From the NCBI GenBank assembly GCA_040007095.1, contig JBDTVS010000012.1, positions 1 through 55,246 on the forward strand: a DNA stretch of 55,246 nt, written 5' to 3'. Shown here in pieces: positions 33,866 to 42,953 of this stretch (its first letter is position 1; each line of letters begins with the position of its first letter). This stretch comes from JBDTVS01 sp040007095. GTDB lineage: Bacteria > Acidobacteriota > Vicinamibacteria > Vicinamibacterales > CAVVIG01. The notes under the pieces were generated by a model, which saw only the letters and a program-made list of their open reading frames with translations, was not told the origin of the DNA and did not search any database. Made by a program: the position numbers and the translations under genes.

Positions 33866-35560
33866 TCACCTGCCCTGCTCTTTGACTTCCAGCCCACCCG
33901 TGATGCCGTCGACCTGGTGTCCGGTTTGGATCGATCGCATCCTGGCGATTTCGGCCGGCGTCGCGACCTTGGGATCCACGTTAGCCTGGGCGCAGGTGAA
34001 TCCTCTCAGGGTGCATTCCGAGGTGGTGTGAATGATTCCTCGCTCTTTCATGAGCCGGGTCATCAGCTCGGTCGCTTTCTCGTGAAAGATAGTCGCGTTG
34101 TTCGGCACGAACGTGCCGACGCCGATCGCATAGTCGACCGGCATCAGCGGCTCGACGCTGGCGCCGAACGCGCCGTCGTTCTTCTTGCCCAGGTCGTACG
34201 CGCCCAGGTCGGCGCCCCGGTCCACGAGAAACTGGATGATCGAGACTTCTCCCAGGTTCGCCGCGACCATCAGCGGAGTAATCCCATAGTCGTCGGCCGC
34301 GTTGACGTCGGCGCCGAGATCGACGAGCAACTTGATCACGTCCAACCGTTCGGCGGCCGATCGTCCCTTGCTGTAACCCTGGATGAACCCGAGCGCCGCG
34401 GCTGCCTCGATGACGGTCTCGTTGTCCTTGGACACGATCGCCGGGTCGGCGCCGTGCGCAAGCAGGAGCTTGACCAGTTCGAGATCGCCGGAGAATGCCG
34501 CGCGCATCAAGGCGGTTGCGAACACGATGCGCGGCGACCCGGCGCGCATCCGGGCCCGAGGCGTGTTGTTGACCAGGGCGTTGGGATTGGCGCCGGCATC
34601 GAGGAGCTTGCGAATCAGCGGAAGCGGATCGGCAGTCACCAGCCACGGGAAGTTCGGCGCCGTTTCCATGTTGCGGCGATCGACCGCCCAGAACAACGGC
34701 GTGAATCCCTGAGTGTCGGCCTGATTGACCGGCGATTTGTTGTCGACGAGAAACGAGGCCAGCTCGTAGTTGCCGTTGAAAATCGCCAGGCCCAACGCGT
34801 CTTTCCCGTCGCTTGCCGTCGGACGCACATCCGCTCCGGCCGCGACCAGCAGCCGCGCCGACTCGAGGTCGCCTTCCCTTGCGGCAAACATCAAGGGGGT
34901 CAACCAGCCGCTGGCAAACTCCTCACCGGCCTGACCGGGCTGTGGAGCCACCGGTGTTCGTCCTTCAAAGCCCCGGCCGTTGGCCGCGGGCACGAACTTC
35001 GAACGGGCATTGACGTCGGCGCCGTGGTCCACCAGCATCTTGACCGCGGCTGGGTGGCGTTCGGCCACCGCCCACATCAACGCGGTCGTGCCTCCCCAGG
35101 TCTCCGTCGCATTGACCTTCGCTCCGGCATCGAGCAGCGCCTTGACGGCGTCGGTCTTCCCGGTCCGCGACGCCATCATCAGTGCGCTGTCGCCAAATCG
35201 CGTCAGCGGCTCATTCGGGTCTGCGCCGGCCTTGATCAACGTGGCGACCATCGACGCACTGCCGTTCAGGGCGGCCAGCTGCATCGGCGTCGCACCGGCA
35301 CGATTCGCGGCCGACACATTCGCGCCGGCGCGAATCAGCAGTTGCGCGGTCTCGAGGTCGTCCAGCCGCACCGCCCAGTGAAGTGCCGTCGTGCCGTCGA
35401 TCTGCGCGGCATTCACGTCGGCCTTGCGTTGCAGCAACGTCCGCACGGCCTCCGCATTTCGCTTCATGGCTGCGTCGGCGATCTCGCTCGTCGCCGCGCT
35501 GGCTTCGAGAGCCGACAGCGCTACGACCACGCACCACCCGAGCACACGCAATAAAGACAT
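33866..35560 (-). CDS. Exported ankyrin-repeat protein (cluster C, second copy)
   Basis: 564 residues from ATG 35560, with GCTGGAGGTGGCGC upstream. Signal peptide MSLLRVLGWCVVVALSALEA. About ten ankyrin repeats (DGTTALHWAVRLDD, GDSALMMASRTGK, GGTTALMWAVAERH, DYGITPLMVAANLGE). The C-terminus differs from the other ankyrins: a tail with two Cys (TTSECTLRGFTCAQANVDP) that could form a disulfide, and a conserved PAEIARMRSIQTGHQVDG. Presumably a periplasmic scaffold. It is last in cluster C, after the carboxymuconolactone-decarboxylase-like gene (54 bases). Confidence 0.92.
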   Translation of the reverse strand: MSLLRVLGWCVVVALSALEASAATSEIADAAMKRNAEAVRTLLQRKADVNAAQIDGTTALHWAVRLDDLETAQLLIRAGANVSAANRAGATPMQLAALNGSASMVATLIKAGADPNEPLTRFGDSALMMASRTGKTDAVKALLDAGAKVNATETWGGTTALMWAVAERHPAAVKMLVDHGADVNARSKFVPAANGRGFEGRTPVAPQPGQAGEEFASGWLTPLMFAAREGDLESARLLVAAGADVRPTASDGKDALGLAIFNGNYELASFLVDNKSPVNQADTQGFTPLFWAVDRRNMETAPNFPWLVTADPLPLIRKLLDAGANPNALVNNTPRARMRAGSPRIVFATALMRAAFSGDLELVKLLLAHGADPAIVSKDNETVIEAAAALGFIQGYSKGRSAAERLDVIKLLVDLGADVNAADDYGITPLMVAANLGEVSIIQFLVDRGADLGAYDLGKKNDGAFGASVEPLMPVDYAIGVGTFVPNNATIFHEKATELMTRLMKERGIIHTTSECTLRGFTCAQANVDPKVATPAEIARMRSIQTGHQVDGITGGLEVKEQGR

Positions 35561-35614
35561 GCGCCACCTCCAGCGATTCAGCAGACCGGGACAAAACGAC
35601 ATTCAACCTGACGG

Positions 35615-36382
35615 CTAGTTGATCGGCGGCAGCGCCGGTTTCGCGCCCTCGGCCAGCGGCGTCTGATCGAGCACGACCAGCATCGACGAGATTTGGTACA
35701 AGCCCATCGTGCCGGTGAGGTCCACCACTCCGCGGTCGCCGCCCAGCACGGTCTTGGCCGCCTGGAACGTGGCGTCGCTGACTTTTCTGGTCGTCAGGAA
35801 TTCGTTCGCGAAGTTGTAGATCGCTTCCACGTCTTTTTCCATGTTCGCGGGACGCTTGCCGAGACGAATCGCCTCGACGACGTCGGCGGGAAGGCCGACG
35901 TTCATGGCGTAGCGATTGTGAGCGTTCCAGACGTATTCAGACGTCCAGAGGCGGGCGACCATGAGGATACCGAGCTCGCTGTATTTCGGCGTGACGCTCG
36001 AGTAACCCTCCCGCCCCGAAAAGCGCGCGAAGGCCATGGCTCGCTGCGTCACGTCGCCGAGGTCGGGGCTGACCAGCATCACCGACAACGGTCCGCTGAT
36101 GTCGCCGCGCGGACCGCTGAGAATGCCCGTGACATAGCGCTTCTGCTCGGGCGTCAGCGCCTCGTAGGACGGGGGACGCTGAATGCGCCCGCCCCGCAGA
36201 CGCGACACGGCACGTTGCATCTGATCGACCGTCGGCGGCGCATCCGTCTCGCGCGCGTTCCCCGGCCTCGGCGGCCTCGAAGCCTGGGCCTGCTCGGTGG
36301 AAGGAGCCTGCGCGTAGGCGCTACCTGTCGCTATGAGACTGACCAGACCGATTACACCTGCCCAGAGAATCTTCAATCGCAT
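35615..36382 (-). CDS. Exported carboxymuconolactone decarboxylase-like (AhpD fold) protein
   Basis: 255 residues with a signal peptide (about 1-24, ATGSAYA-QAP) and GGAAGGAAA before the ATG. The core SPDLGDVTQRAMAFARFSG, ELGILMVARLWTSEYVWNAH and NMEKDVEAIYNFANEFLTTRK is the CMD family fold. The CxxC of AhpD is absent (EYVWNAH occupies the helix), so a peroxidase role is unlikely; related exported forms have no assigned reaction. In cluster C between the two ankyrin genes. Confidence 0.85.
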   Translation of the reverse strand: MRLKILWAGVIGLVSLIATGSAYAQAPSTEQAQASRPPRPGNARETDAPPTVDQMQRAVSRLRGGRIQRPPSYEALTPEQKRYVTGILSGPRGDISGPLSVMLVSPDLGDVTQRAMAFARFSGREGYSSVTPKYSELGILMVARLWTSEYVWNAHNRYAMNVGLPADVVEAIRLGKRPANMEKDVEAIYNFANEFLTTRKVSDATFQAAKTVLGGDRGVVDLTGTMGLYQISSMLVVLDQTPLAEGAKPALPPIN

Positions 36383-36422
36383 CGTTCGTTTCCTTCCGAG
36401 TGGAGGGTAATGGTCACCTTAG

Positions 36423-36528
36423 ATGCAACCACGAAAGCACGAAGGCACAAACCAGAGCGTTTTCTGGGTCGCGGGTCAGTTTCACTCCAGGTGTTCCTTT
36501 TCGTGTCTTCGCGTCTTCGTGGTTGCAC
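36423..36528. repeat. Palindromic CACGAA dispersed element
   Basis: ATGCAACCACGAAAGCACGA (36423-36442) faces TTCGTGTCTTCGCGTCTTCG and TGGTTGCA near 36500-36528, about 60 bases apart, filling the gap between the ankyrin-cytochrome gene end and the CMD gene start. Same organisation as 13734-13876. Confidence 0.75.
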
Positions 36529-36567
36529 TGTGGTCGTACACGTACTCGCGACGGATTCTCACAACGG

Positions 36568-38448
36568 CTACTTGGTTCCCGGCTGGTCCCTGATGATGAT
36601 CTTCTCCAGCTCGGCGACGTCGGTTTTCAGCTCCGCCTGGCCCGAACGGTTGCCGTTGACCTTGAGCAGATAGCTGACGAGATCGACGTAGGCCTGATCG
36701 CCCAGGCTGTCTGGAGCATTCTGCGGCATCGAGCTCCTGATCGCCGACACCATGTCGAGAGCCGTCGCATCCGGGAACCTCGCGAAGAACGAGGGCCCGA
36801 CCAGAGTCGGCGATACCGAATCGCCCTGCAGCGTGTCGAGGTGACACACCGCGCACGCACGCGTGTAGACCTGCTTGCCGCGAGCGGCCTGCTCGTCGGA
36901 ATAGACGCCGTCCCAATTCGTCCGCGCGCCCGCCGGAGTGGTATCGGCCGATCGTGCGGTCGAGGAAGCTGCCGGCGCGCTCAGATTGGTGATTCTCCCA
37001 GACTGATCGGCTTGAATCCCGCGATCGAGCATCAGTTTGCGGAGCAGCGCGGCCGCTTCGGGATATCGCCTGATTCCGCTGCTCGCGTAGACCACTCCCT
37101 CGGCGGCAAACAGCGGTGTCCAGCGCTTCTTGTTGTAGACGTCGAGTGTGGCGCCTTTGTCGGCAAGAAACTGGATGACCGGAACGGCACCGCCGCGATA
37201 CACCGCGCCGTGCAGGGCGGTCTCACCGTCCTTGTTGGCGTCGTTGACGTCGCCGCCACCTACTTCGTAGGCCAGCTGCACGGCCGCGAGCGCCTCCTCG
37301 TGCGTGCCCGGGCTTTCGCCGGATCCATAGACGCCGACGCCGGCCGCCACCATGATGGCCGAGGTGCCGTCCGTCGATTTGAGTTTTGGGTCGGCGCCGT
37401 TGTCGAGCAGCGCACGCATCAGCGGGACGTCCGCGGTCTTCGCCGCCATGATGAAGGGGGTCGAGCCGAGGCGATTCATCATGTTGCGGTTGCCGTCGCG
37501 CGGCTCTCTGGTCATGCGCGCGTTCACATTCGCGCCGTGCGCGACCAGCTTCTTCACGAGCTCGAGACTATCGAGACTGCCGGTCGGCACTGCCCCGGGC
37601 AGATTGAACCCACGATTCGGCCGGCGCGACCAGGCCAGCTGGTGGAGGGCGGCCCATCCCTGCGCGGCGGCGTTCGGATCCGCGCCGCGATCGAGGAGGA
37701 AGCCGGCAAGCTCGAAGTGCGCGTTGTAGAGCGCGAGCACCAGTGTGCTCATGCCGTCGGCCATCCGCTCATTGACGTCGGCGCCCGCGTCGAGCAGCGC
37801 CCGCGTGGCGTCGATGTGGCCGCCGCGCACGGCAAACAGCAGCGGCGTGAACTTGCCGGTCGACGAGGCGTGAATGTCGGCGCCGGCGGCCGCCAGCACC
37901 CGGATGGCGGCCGCGCGATTCTCGGCGGCCGCCCACATCAGCGGCGTCTGACCCTTGCGGGCTTCCTTGGCATTGACGTTCGCGCCGCCGCCGACGAGCG
38001 CCTTCACGGCGTCCGCATTGCCCGTCCGTGCCGCCGTCATCAACACCGTCTCCCCTTCGGGCAGGACCGCGTTGGGATCGGCGCCGGCGGAGAGCAACTG
38101 TTCGATCATCGCGGCGTTGCCGTTGGTCGCCGCAAGATGAAGCGGGGTAACGCCGTAGCGGTTCGCGAGCTGCGCCTTCGCGCCGGCCTTGAGCAGCGCC
38201 CGGGCCATCGGGAGATCGTCGAGCTCGGCGGCCCAATGGAGCGCGGTCGTGCCGTCGGCTTCGGCGACGTTGACGTCAGCCTGTTTCGCGAGCAGGGCCC
38301 GGGCAAGCGTGGCGTTCCCGCTCTTGACCGCCTCGACGAGCGAGGCCGTGTCGGCCAGAACGGCGCGGCCCGCGGCGACGACACTCAATCCGAGCAGAAG
38401 CGCCAACACCACCCAGCCGCCACGCCTCGTGCCGTGCATCATCGGCAT
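36568..38448 (-). CDS. Exported ankyrin-repeat protein fused to a C-terminal cytochrome c domain (cluster C)
   Basis: 626 residues from ATG 38448. Signal peptide (GGWVVLALLLGLSVVAAGRA), then about ten ankyrin repeats closely similar to cluster A (GETVLMTAARTGNADAVKAL, GQTPLMWAAAENRAAAIRVL, NKKRWTPLFAAEGVVYASSG, YPEAAALLRKLMLDRGIQ). After a Ser/Ala/Thr linker comes a class I cytochrome c: GVYSDEQAARGKQVYTRAC, heme site CAVCH (532-536), and a candidate axial Met574 in SSMPQNAP, then AYVDLVSYLLKVNG. The fusion implies the ankyrin scaffold sits next to an electron carrier. In the same position as the cluster A ankyrin lipoprotein, which lacks the heme domain. Confidence 0.93.
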   Translation of the reverse strand: MPMMHGTRRGGWVVLALLLGLSVVAAGRAVLADTASLVEAVKSGNATLARALLAKQADVNVAEADGTTALHWAAELDDLPMARALLKAGAKAQLANRYGVTPLHLAATNGNAAMIEQLLSAGADPNAVLPEGETVLMTAARTGNADAVKALVGGGANVNAKEARKGQTPLMWAAAENRAAAIRVLAAAGADIHASSTGKFTPLLFAVRGGHIDATRALLDAGADVNERMADGMSTLVLALYNAHFELAGFLLDRGADPNAAAQGWAALHQLAWSRRPNRGFNLPGAVPTGSLDSLELVKKLVAHGANVNARMTREPRDGNRNMMNRLGSTPFIMAAKTADVPLMRALLDNGADPKLKSTDGTSAIMVAAGVGVYGSGESPGTHEEALAAVQLAYEVGGGDVNDANKDGETALHGAVYRGGAVPVIQFLADKGATLDVYNKKRWTPLFAAEGVVYASSGIRRYPEAAALLRKLMLDRGIQADQSGRITNLSAPAASSTARSADTTPAGARTNWDGVYSDEQAARGKQVYTRACAVCHLDTLQGDSVSPTLVGPSFFARFPDATALDMVSAIRSSMPQNAPDSLGDQAYVDLVSYLLKVNGNRSGQAELKTDVAELEKIIIRDQPGTK

Positions 38449-38832
38449 CTGGAACCGTCTCCCGAAAGCAACTTCGTCATTTCTGAAATGCAATCACGAA
38501 AACACGAAGGCACGATGTCAACATCCAAATCGATTTACGACGTCGTGTGTCAGGTTGACGTCTACCACCGAACACACCGAGGGAGAACCATTGGGATCTT
38601 TCTCGCTGATCTCGGTGATCTCCTCAGAAGATGTCGGTGCAAACGTCCCGGTCCGGCTGAAGCCGGACATTACGCAGTTCGTCTGCGCTCACGTTTTCAT
38701 GCTATCTGGTGTGCCCCGGCCCATGACGACTCGGTGGTTGATCTTTGAAACCTGAGACACTACCCATTTTCGTGCCTTCGAGTTTTCGTGGTTGCATTTG
38801 ACTTTACAAACGAGTGAACCGTCCCGTTCGTT
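38449..38832. other. Intergenic region packed with dispersed repeats
   Basis: 384 bases without a gene. It has a CACGAA repeat pair in opposite orientation (38485-38516 and 38772-38797), an ACCGAACACACCGAG copy (38567 on), and a perfect stem GTCCGGCT-GA-AGCCGGAC (38651-38668). The last motif has no T tract. I recall GTCCGGCTGAAGCCGGAC as frequent in acidobacterial intergenic DNA, from memory only. Confidence 0.6.
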
Positions 38833-40194
38833 CTACGCAGCAGGCGGCGTCGGCAGCCGGCCGGTGCTGTCGCCGATGCTGTCCGCGTGCACCCCCACGT
38901 TGTCGAGCAGCGTGAGCAGCAGATTGGTCACCGGCGTCCGCCGGGGGAACACGACGTGGCGTCCGCCCTGCAGCGGACCCGAGCCGCCGACAATCGTCAG
39001 CGGCAGGTTCGAATGCGAGTGCGTGTTCGGATTGCTCAGTCCCGCCCCGTACAGGAACACCGAGTGATCGAGCAGCGATCCCTCGCCCTCGGGCGTGTCT
39101 TTCAGCTTCTGCAGGAACGCGGCAAAGAGCATCGCCTGAAGCGTTCCCACCTTCGAGTATTTCAGAATCTGCTCCGGCCGGTCCGCATGGTGCGAGAGGC
39201 CGTGGTGCCCTTCGGTCACGCCGATCTCGGGATAGGTTCGGAAGTTCAGGTCGCGCCCCAGCATGAACGTCACCACGCGGGTAATATCCGCGCGGAACGC
39301 CAGCCACTGCAGCTCGTACATCAGCTTCACGTGCTCGTCGAACCGCTCCGGCACGCCCTTGGGCCGGTCCAAGGTCGGCAGTTCGACGTCGGCCCGCCCT
39401 TCCACTCCCTGAATCCGCCGCTCGACCTCGCGCACCGAGTCGAGGTAGTCGGTCACCTTCGTACGGTCGTCGGGTCCGAGCTTTCGCTGCAGACGATTCA
39501 GGTCTTCGAGCACCGAGTCGAGAATGCTCTGGTTCTGTCTCGCTTGCTCGGCGCGCCGCTCGGGAGTGCCTCCTTCGCCGAACAGCCGCTCGAAGACGAT
39601 CCGCGGGTTGTTCTCGGTGGGAAGCGGGGTCGTCGGATTGGTCCAGGCGAGCGTGTTCAGATAGGTGCAGCTATAACTGTTCTCGCACTGGCCGCCCAGA
39701 AAGTTGAGATCGATCGAGAGCTCGAGCGACGGCAGCACCGTGTCTTTCCCCAACTTCGCCGCCGCGACCTGATCGGCCGACACGCCGTTGCGCACGTCCG
39801 CGCCTTCGGTGCGCTTGGGATAGGCGCCCGTCAGCCACGAGCTGGTGCCGCGCGTGTGATCGCCACTGGCTCCATCGTTGCCCGCCTCGGCGTTCTGGTG
39901 ATCCAGGCCGCCGACGACCAGCAGCCGATCACGGAATGGCGCGAGCGGCGTCAGGATGGTCGACAGCTCGAAATTCTTCCCGATGCCCTTCGGCGTCCAG
40001 TAGTCGATACCCGAGACGTTCATCGCCACGCCGTTCGGCATGTAGATGAACCCCAGACGGCGGGCGGGATTTGCCGGCGTGTCGGCCAGGGCGGAGAGCG
40101 CGGGCACCATGGCATCCAGCAGCGGCAGCCCCAGCGCGGCGCCCACACCCCGCAGGAACGTTCGCCGCGGCAAAGCCATTTTCGTGATGAACAT
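38833..40194 (-). CDS. DUF1552 (HxxSHH motif) Tat-exported protein, cluster C
   Basis: 453 residues, nearly the same length and layout as the cluster A copy (Tat signal ALPRRTFLRGVGAALGLPLL; GDHTRGTSSWLTGAYPKRTEG; LGRDLNFRTYPEIG; HHGLSHHADR; NPNTHSHSNLPLTIVGG). The two start with almost identical residues MFITKM. It follows the DUF1592 gene after 116 bases of repeat. No known reaction; the conserved His-rich motif could bind a metal (inference). Confidence 0.93.
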   Translation of the reverse strand: MFITKMALPRRTFLRGVGAALGLPLLDAMVPALSALADTPANPARRLGFIYMPNGVAMNVSGIDYWTPKGIGKNFELSTILTPLAPFRDRLLVVGGLDHQNAEAGNDGASGDHTRGTSSWLTGAYPKRTEGADVRNGVSADQVAAAKLGKDTVLPSLELSIDLNFLGGQCENSYSCTYLNTLAWTNPTTPLPTENNPRIVFERLFGEGGTPERRAEQARQNQSILDSVLEDLNRLQRKLGPDDRTKVTDYLDSVREVERRIQGVEGRADVELPTLDRPKGVPERFDEHVKLMYELQWLAFRADITRVVTFMLGRDLNFRTYPEIGVTEGHHGLSHHADRPEQILKYSKVGTLQAMLFAAFLQKLKDTPEGEGSLLDHSVFLYGAGLSNPNTHSHSNLPLTIVGGSGPLQGGRHVVFPRRTPVTNLLLTLLDNVGVHADSIGDSTGRLPTPPAA

Positions 40195-40202
40195 AGGGCC
40201 TC

Positions 40203-40380
40203 TGTAAAGTTAGAACTTAGAACTCAGAAGGACTGCGTGCTCGGTCCGTCTTACTTCTGACTTTCAGTTTTTGCGCTGTCCTTTTTACTTTTCACTTTTC
40301 AGTTTCAAGTTTAGGCTCCGGGGCGCTCAGTCCTTTTGACTTCTGCCTTTTCAGTTTTAGGTTTAAGTTCCGTCGTGTTT
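40203..40380. repeat. GAACTTAGAACTC-type repeat between DUF1592 and DUF1552, cluster C
   Basis: GTTAGAACTTAGAACTCAGA, AGGACTGCG and, further right, several AGTTTTAGGTTTAAGTTC-like arms. It matches the repeat in the equivalent gap of cluster A (9737-9826), but is longer, and its right part encodes the last residues of the DUF1592 protein (LKPKTEKAEVKRTERPG). Confidence 0.65.
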
Positions 40381-42953
40381 CTCATCTGAAACGGCGTGCT
40401 TTGCACGACACCCAGGATCAGCGACGAGAAACGATATTCGCTCTTCGCCGATTCGCGGACGATCGCTCGGACGCCCGGGGCATCGTAGTACTCGAGCCCG
40501 CGTCCCAGGGCGTAGGTCAGCAGCTTCTCGGTGAGCGTGGTCACGAATCGATCGGACCCGAGCAGGGCTTGCGCGAGCCCCGATGCCCCCTCGAACTTCG
40601 TGCCGTCGGGCATCGCGCCCGACGCGTCGATGGGCGCGCCCGATTCGTCGAGCGTCCGCCACTTGCCCACGCCGTCGAAGTTTTCGAGCGCAAAGCCGAG
40701 CGGATCCATCATCGCGTGACAGCTCGCGCAGACGGCGTTCTTGCGATGCTCCGCCATCCGATCGCGGATCGAGAGCACGTGGGTCGCGAAACTGGTCGGC
40801 TTGAGCTCGGGGACGTTCGGCGGCGGGGCGGGCGGCGGCGCGCCGAGAAGATTTTCCAGAATCCACTTGCCGCGCACGACCGGCGACGTCCGGTCGGGAT
40901 ACGACGTGACGGTGAGAATGCTGCCTTGACCGAGGAGGCCGCTGCGCTTCGAGTCGGCCCCGAGACTCACGCGCCGGAACCGGCTACCGGTCACGTTGGG
41001 AATGCCGTAGTGCCGGGCCAGCCGCTCGTTCACGAACGTGTAGTCGGCCCGCAGCAGGTCGAGCGCGCTGCGATCTTCGCGCACGATGCTCTCGAAGAAC
41101 AACTCGGTCTCGCGACGGAATGCCTGGCGCAGGGTGTCGTCGAAGTCCGGGAAGCTCTGCTGCACCGGAACGACCGCTGCCAGGTTCCTCAGATAGAGCC
41201 ACTGCGCGCCGAAATTTTCCACGAACGCGCCGAAGCGGCTGTCGGCCATCATCCGTCGAACCTGCTTTGTCAGCGTCGCCGGTTGACCGAGCTGCCTGCG
41301 CGCCGCCAGCGTCAGCAGCTCATCGTCCGGAATGCTGTTCCAGAGGAAGAACGACAGGCGCGATGCCAGCTCGAGGTCGCTGATTCGATGCGAGGTATTC
41401 GGGCGCGCGTCGGGTGGATCGGATTCGACTCGAAGCAGGAACTCGGGACCGACCAGCAAACGCTTCAGCGCCCATTCAACCCCGACGTCGAATCCGCCGG
41501 TTTTCCGCCCGTCGCCGTAAAACGCCAGCAGCGGATCGACGTCGGCATCGGTCACCGGCCGGCGGTAGGCACGGCGGGCCAGCGTCGTGAGAATGGTCCT
41601 GGCGCAGGCCGCTTCGTCGGACGCCTTGGCGGGGTGGCACGTAAAGATCCGATCGCGGCTGGGCGACTGACCCGGTCCGCTCGGATCGTGCGGACCGCTG
41701 ATCTCGACGCTGCGCAAGTAGGCGCCCGTCCGCGTCTCGGCGATGTTGACGCCCGCCGGGTACGGACGCAGGAACGGAAGGCGCGCGGTCTCGGCCAGCG
41801 CTGACGTCGGGTTGATGAAGGCGACCTCCACGTCGCGTGTACCGGCCTTCACAGGGACACGAACTTCCCAGTCGTGATCGGCGCGATTCCGCTGCTCGAG
41901 CCCCTGCCTGCTGAGTCGCGCGCCACCGCGACCGCCCGCCGGGGCCGCCCGCCGGCCCACCTGCGGCTCGTTCGAGGTCGTCGCCGCCCCTCGCCCTCGT
42001 CCCTGGGGCGGCTCGGCTTCTGCCTTCTCCGGCGGAGCCGGCGTGTCGAAATCCTGCGGCGGCTCTTCGGCGGCCTGTCCACCCGGTGCCGCGACCCCGG
42101 GAAGCGTGAACACTTTCACGCGCTCGCCGTCCACGCTCACCTCGAGCTGCTGATCCTCAGGATAAAGCGGCACGCCCTCATTCAGATCGCGCGACAACTG
42201 CACGCGGACGCCATACTCGGCGTCCATCGGGAAGGTGTAGCGAATCTTGGTGCCGCCGCGCGTGCCGAAGGACTGGCCCGGGAGACGGCGTTCCTGCGCC
42301 AGATCGTCGGCGACACGGAAGTAGTCGACCGTCGGCGTGGGCGGCGGCGTGCCGACCGCGGCGCGGCTGATCTTCTGGGCGGCCGACAGATACCGCTCCA
42401 TCAAGGTCGGGGACATCTTCAACACGCCCGCGATGTTGTCGAAGCCGTAGCTCGAATCGTCCGAAGGCAGCAGGGACGTCACGTCGATCTCGAGGTTCAG
42501 CAGATCGCGGATCGCATTCTGGTACTGTGCGCGATTCAGCCGGTGGAACGGTTCGGTGCGGCCCGGATTCGGGTTGCGCGCGGCCGAGCGATCGAGCTCT
42601 CTTTCGAGCCAGCCGAGGAAGGCATCATGGCTGGCCGCGTCGGGACGAGGCCTCCCGGCGGGCGGCATGAGACCCGCGCGCATCTTCCGCACGACCGACT
42701 CCCAAACCTTCGCGTCCCCCCGCAAGTCGGACACACTGAGGGTGTCGAGCGCGACCGGCACCGCGCCCCGCACCCGCTGCGGCTCGCTGTGGCAGCCGAC
42801 ACAATAGCGGTTGAGCAGCGCGCGCGCCTCAACGGCCTCGGGAACCGGCTGCTGACCGGCCGCGCGGACTGCCATGGGTGCGGTGGCCGCCGACATCAGA
42901 ACCAGGCCCGCGACCACCACGCTGATGCCTATCCGAGGCACGAACCCTTCCAT
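40311..42953 (-). CDS. DUF1592 exported cytochrome, cluster C
   Basis: 880 residues; ATG 42953 has GGGAGGCTC upstream. Signal peptide, heme site CVGCHS, DUF1587 (NRAQYQNAIRDLLNLEIDV, FDNIAGVLKMSPTLMERYL), beta-sandwich with a Pro/Glu/Gly/Arg-rich insertion (AAEEPPQDFDTPAPPEKAE), DUF1595 (LARRAYRRPVTDAD), DUF1592 (ISDLELASRLSFFLWNSIP), DUF1588 with CASCHAMMDPLGFALENFD, and DUF1585 (TYALGRGLEYYDAPGVRAI). Very similar to the cluster A copy. The last 20 or so residues (ELKPKTEKAEVKRTERPGA) are charged, unlike the other copies, and come from the repeat that follows. Confidence 0.94.
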   Translation of the reverse strand: MEGFVPRIGISVVVAGLVLMSAATAPMAVRAAGQQPVPEAVEARALLNRYCVGCHSEPQRVRGAVPVALDTLSVSDLRGDAKVWESVVRKMRAGLMPPAGRPRPDAASHDAFLGWLERELDRSAARNPNPGRTEPFHRLNRAQYQNAIRDLLNLEIDVTSLLPSDDSSYGFDNIAGVLKMSPTLMERYLSAAQKISRAAVGTPPPTPTVDYFRVADDLAQERRLPGQSFGTRGGTKIRYTFPMDAEYGVRVQLSRDLNEGVPLYPEDQQLEVSVDGERVKVFTLPGVAAPGGQAAEEPPQDFDTPAPPEKAEAEPPQGRGRGAATTSNEPQVGRRAAPAGGRGGARLSRQGLEQRNRADHDWEVRVPVKAGTRDVEVAFINPTSALAETARLPFLRPYPAGVNIAETRTGAYLRSVEISGPHDPSGPGQSPSRDRIFTCHPAKASDEAACARTILTTLARRAYRRPVTDADVDPLLAFYGDGRKTGGFDVGVEWALKRLLVGPEFLLRVESDPPDARPNTSHRISDLELASRLSFFLWNSIPDDELLTLAARRQLGQPATLTKQVRRMMADSRFGAFVENFGAQWLYLRNLAAVVPVQQSFPDFDDTLRQAFRRETELFFESIVREDRSALDLLRADYTFVNERLARHYGIPNVTGSRFRRVSLGADSKRSGLLGQGSILTVTSYPDRTSPVVRGKWILENLLGAPPPAPPPNVPELKPTSFATHVLSIRDRMAEHRKNAVCASCHAMMDPLGFALENFDGVGKWRTLDESGAPIDASGAMPDGTKFEGASGLAQALLGSDRFVTTLTEKLLTYALGRGLEYYDAPGVRAIVRESAKSEYRFSSLILGVVQSTPFQMRNTTELKPKTEKAEVKRTERPGA

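Noticed and set aside
38651..38668. Perfect GTCCGGCT/AGCCGGAC hairpin as a terminator.
   Set aside because: No T tract on either strand and it is not placed after a stop codon; more likely a lineage repeat.
36400..38748. A 782-codon plus-strand open frame antisense to the ankyrin-cytochrome gene (also 6575-7945, 9835-11487 and 52934-54277).
   Set aside because: Composition is Arg/His/Gln/Gly-rich with no domain or ribosome site; they are the usual antisense frames of high-GC genes, and the minus-strand frames have clear families.
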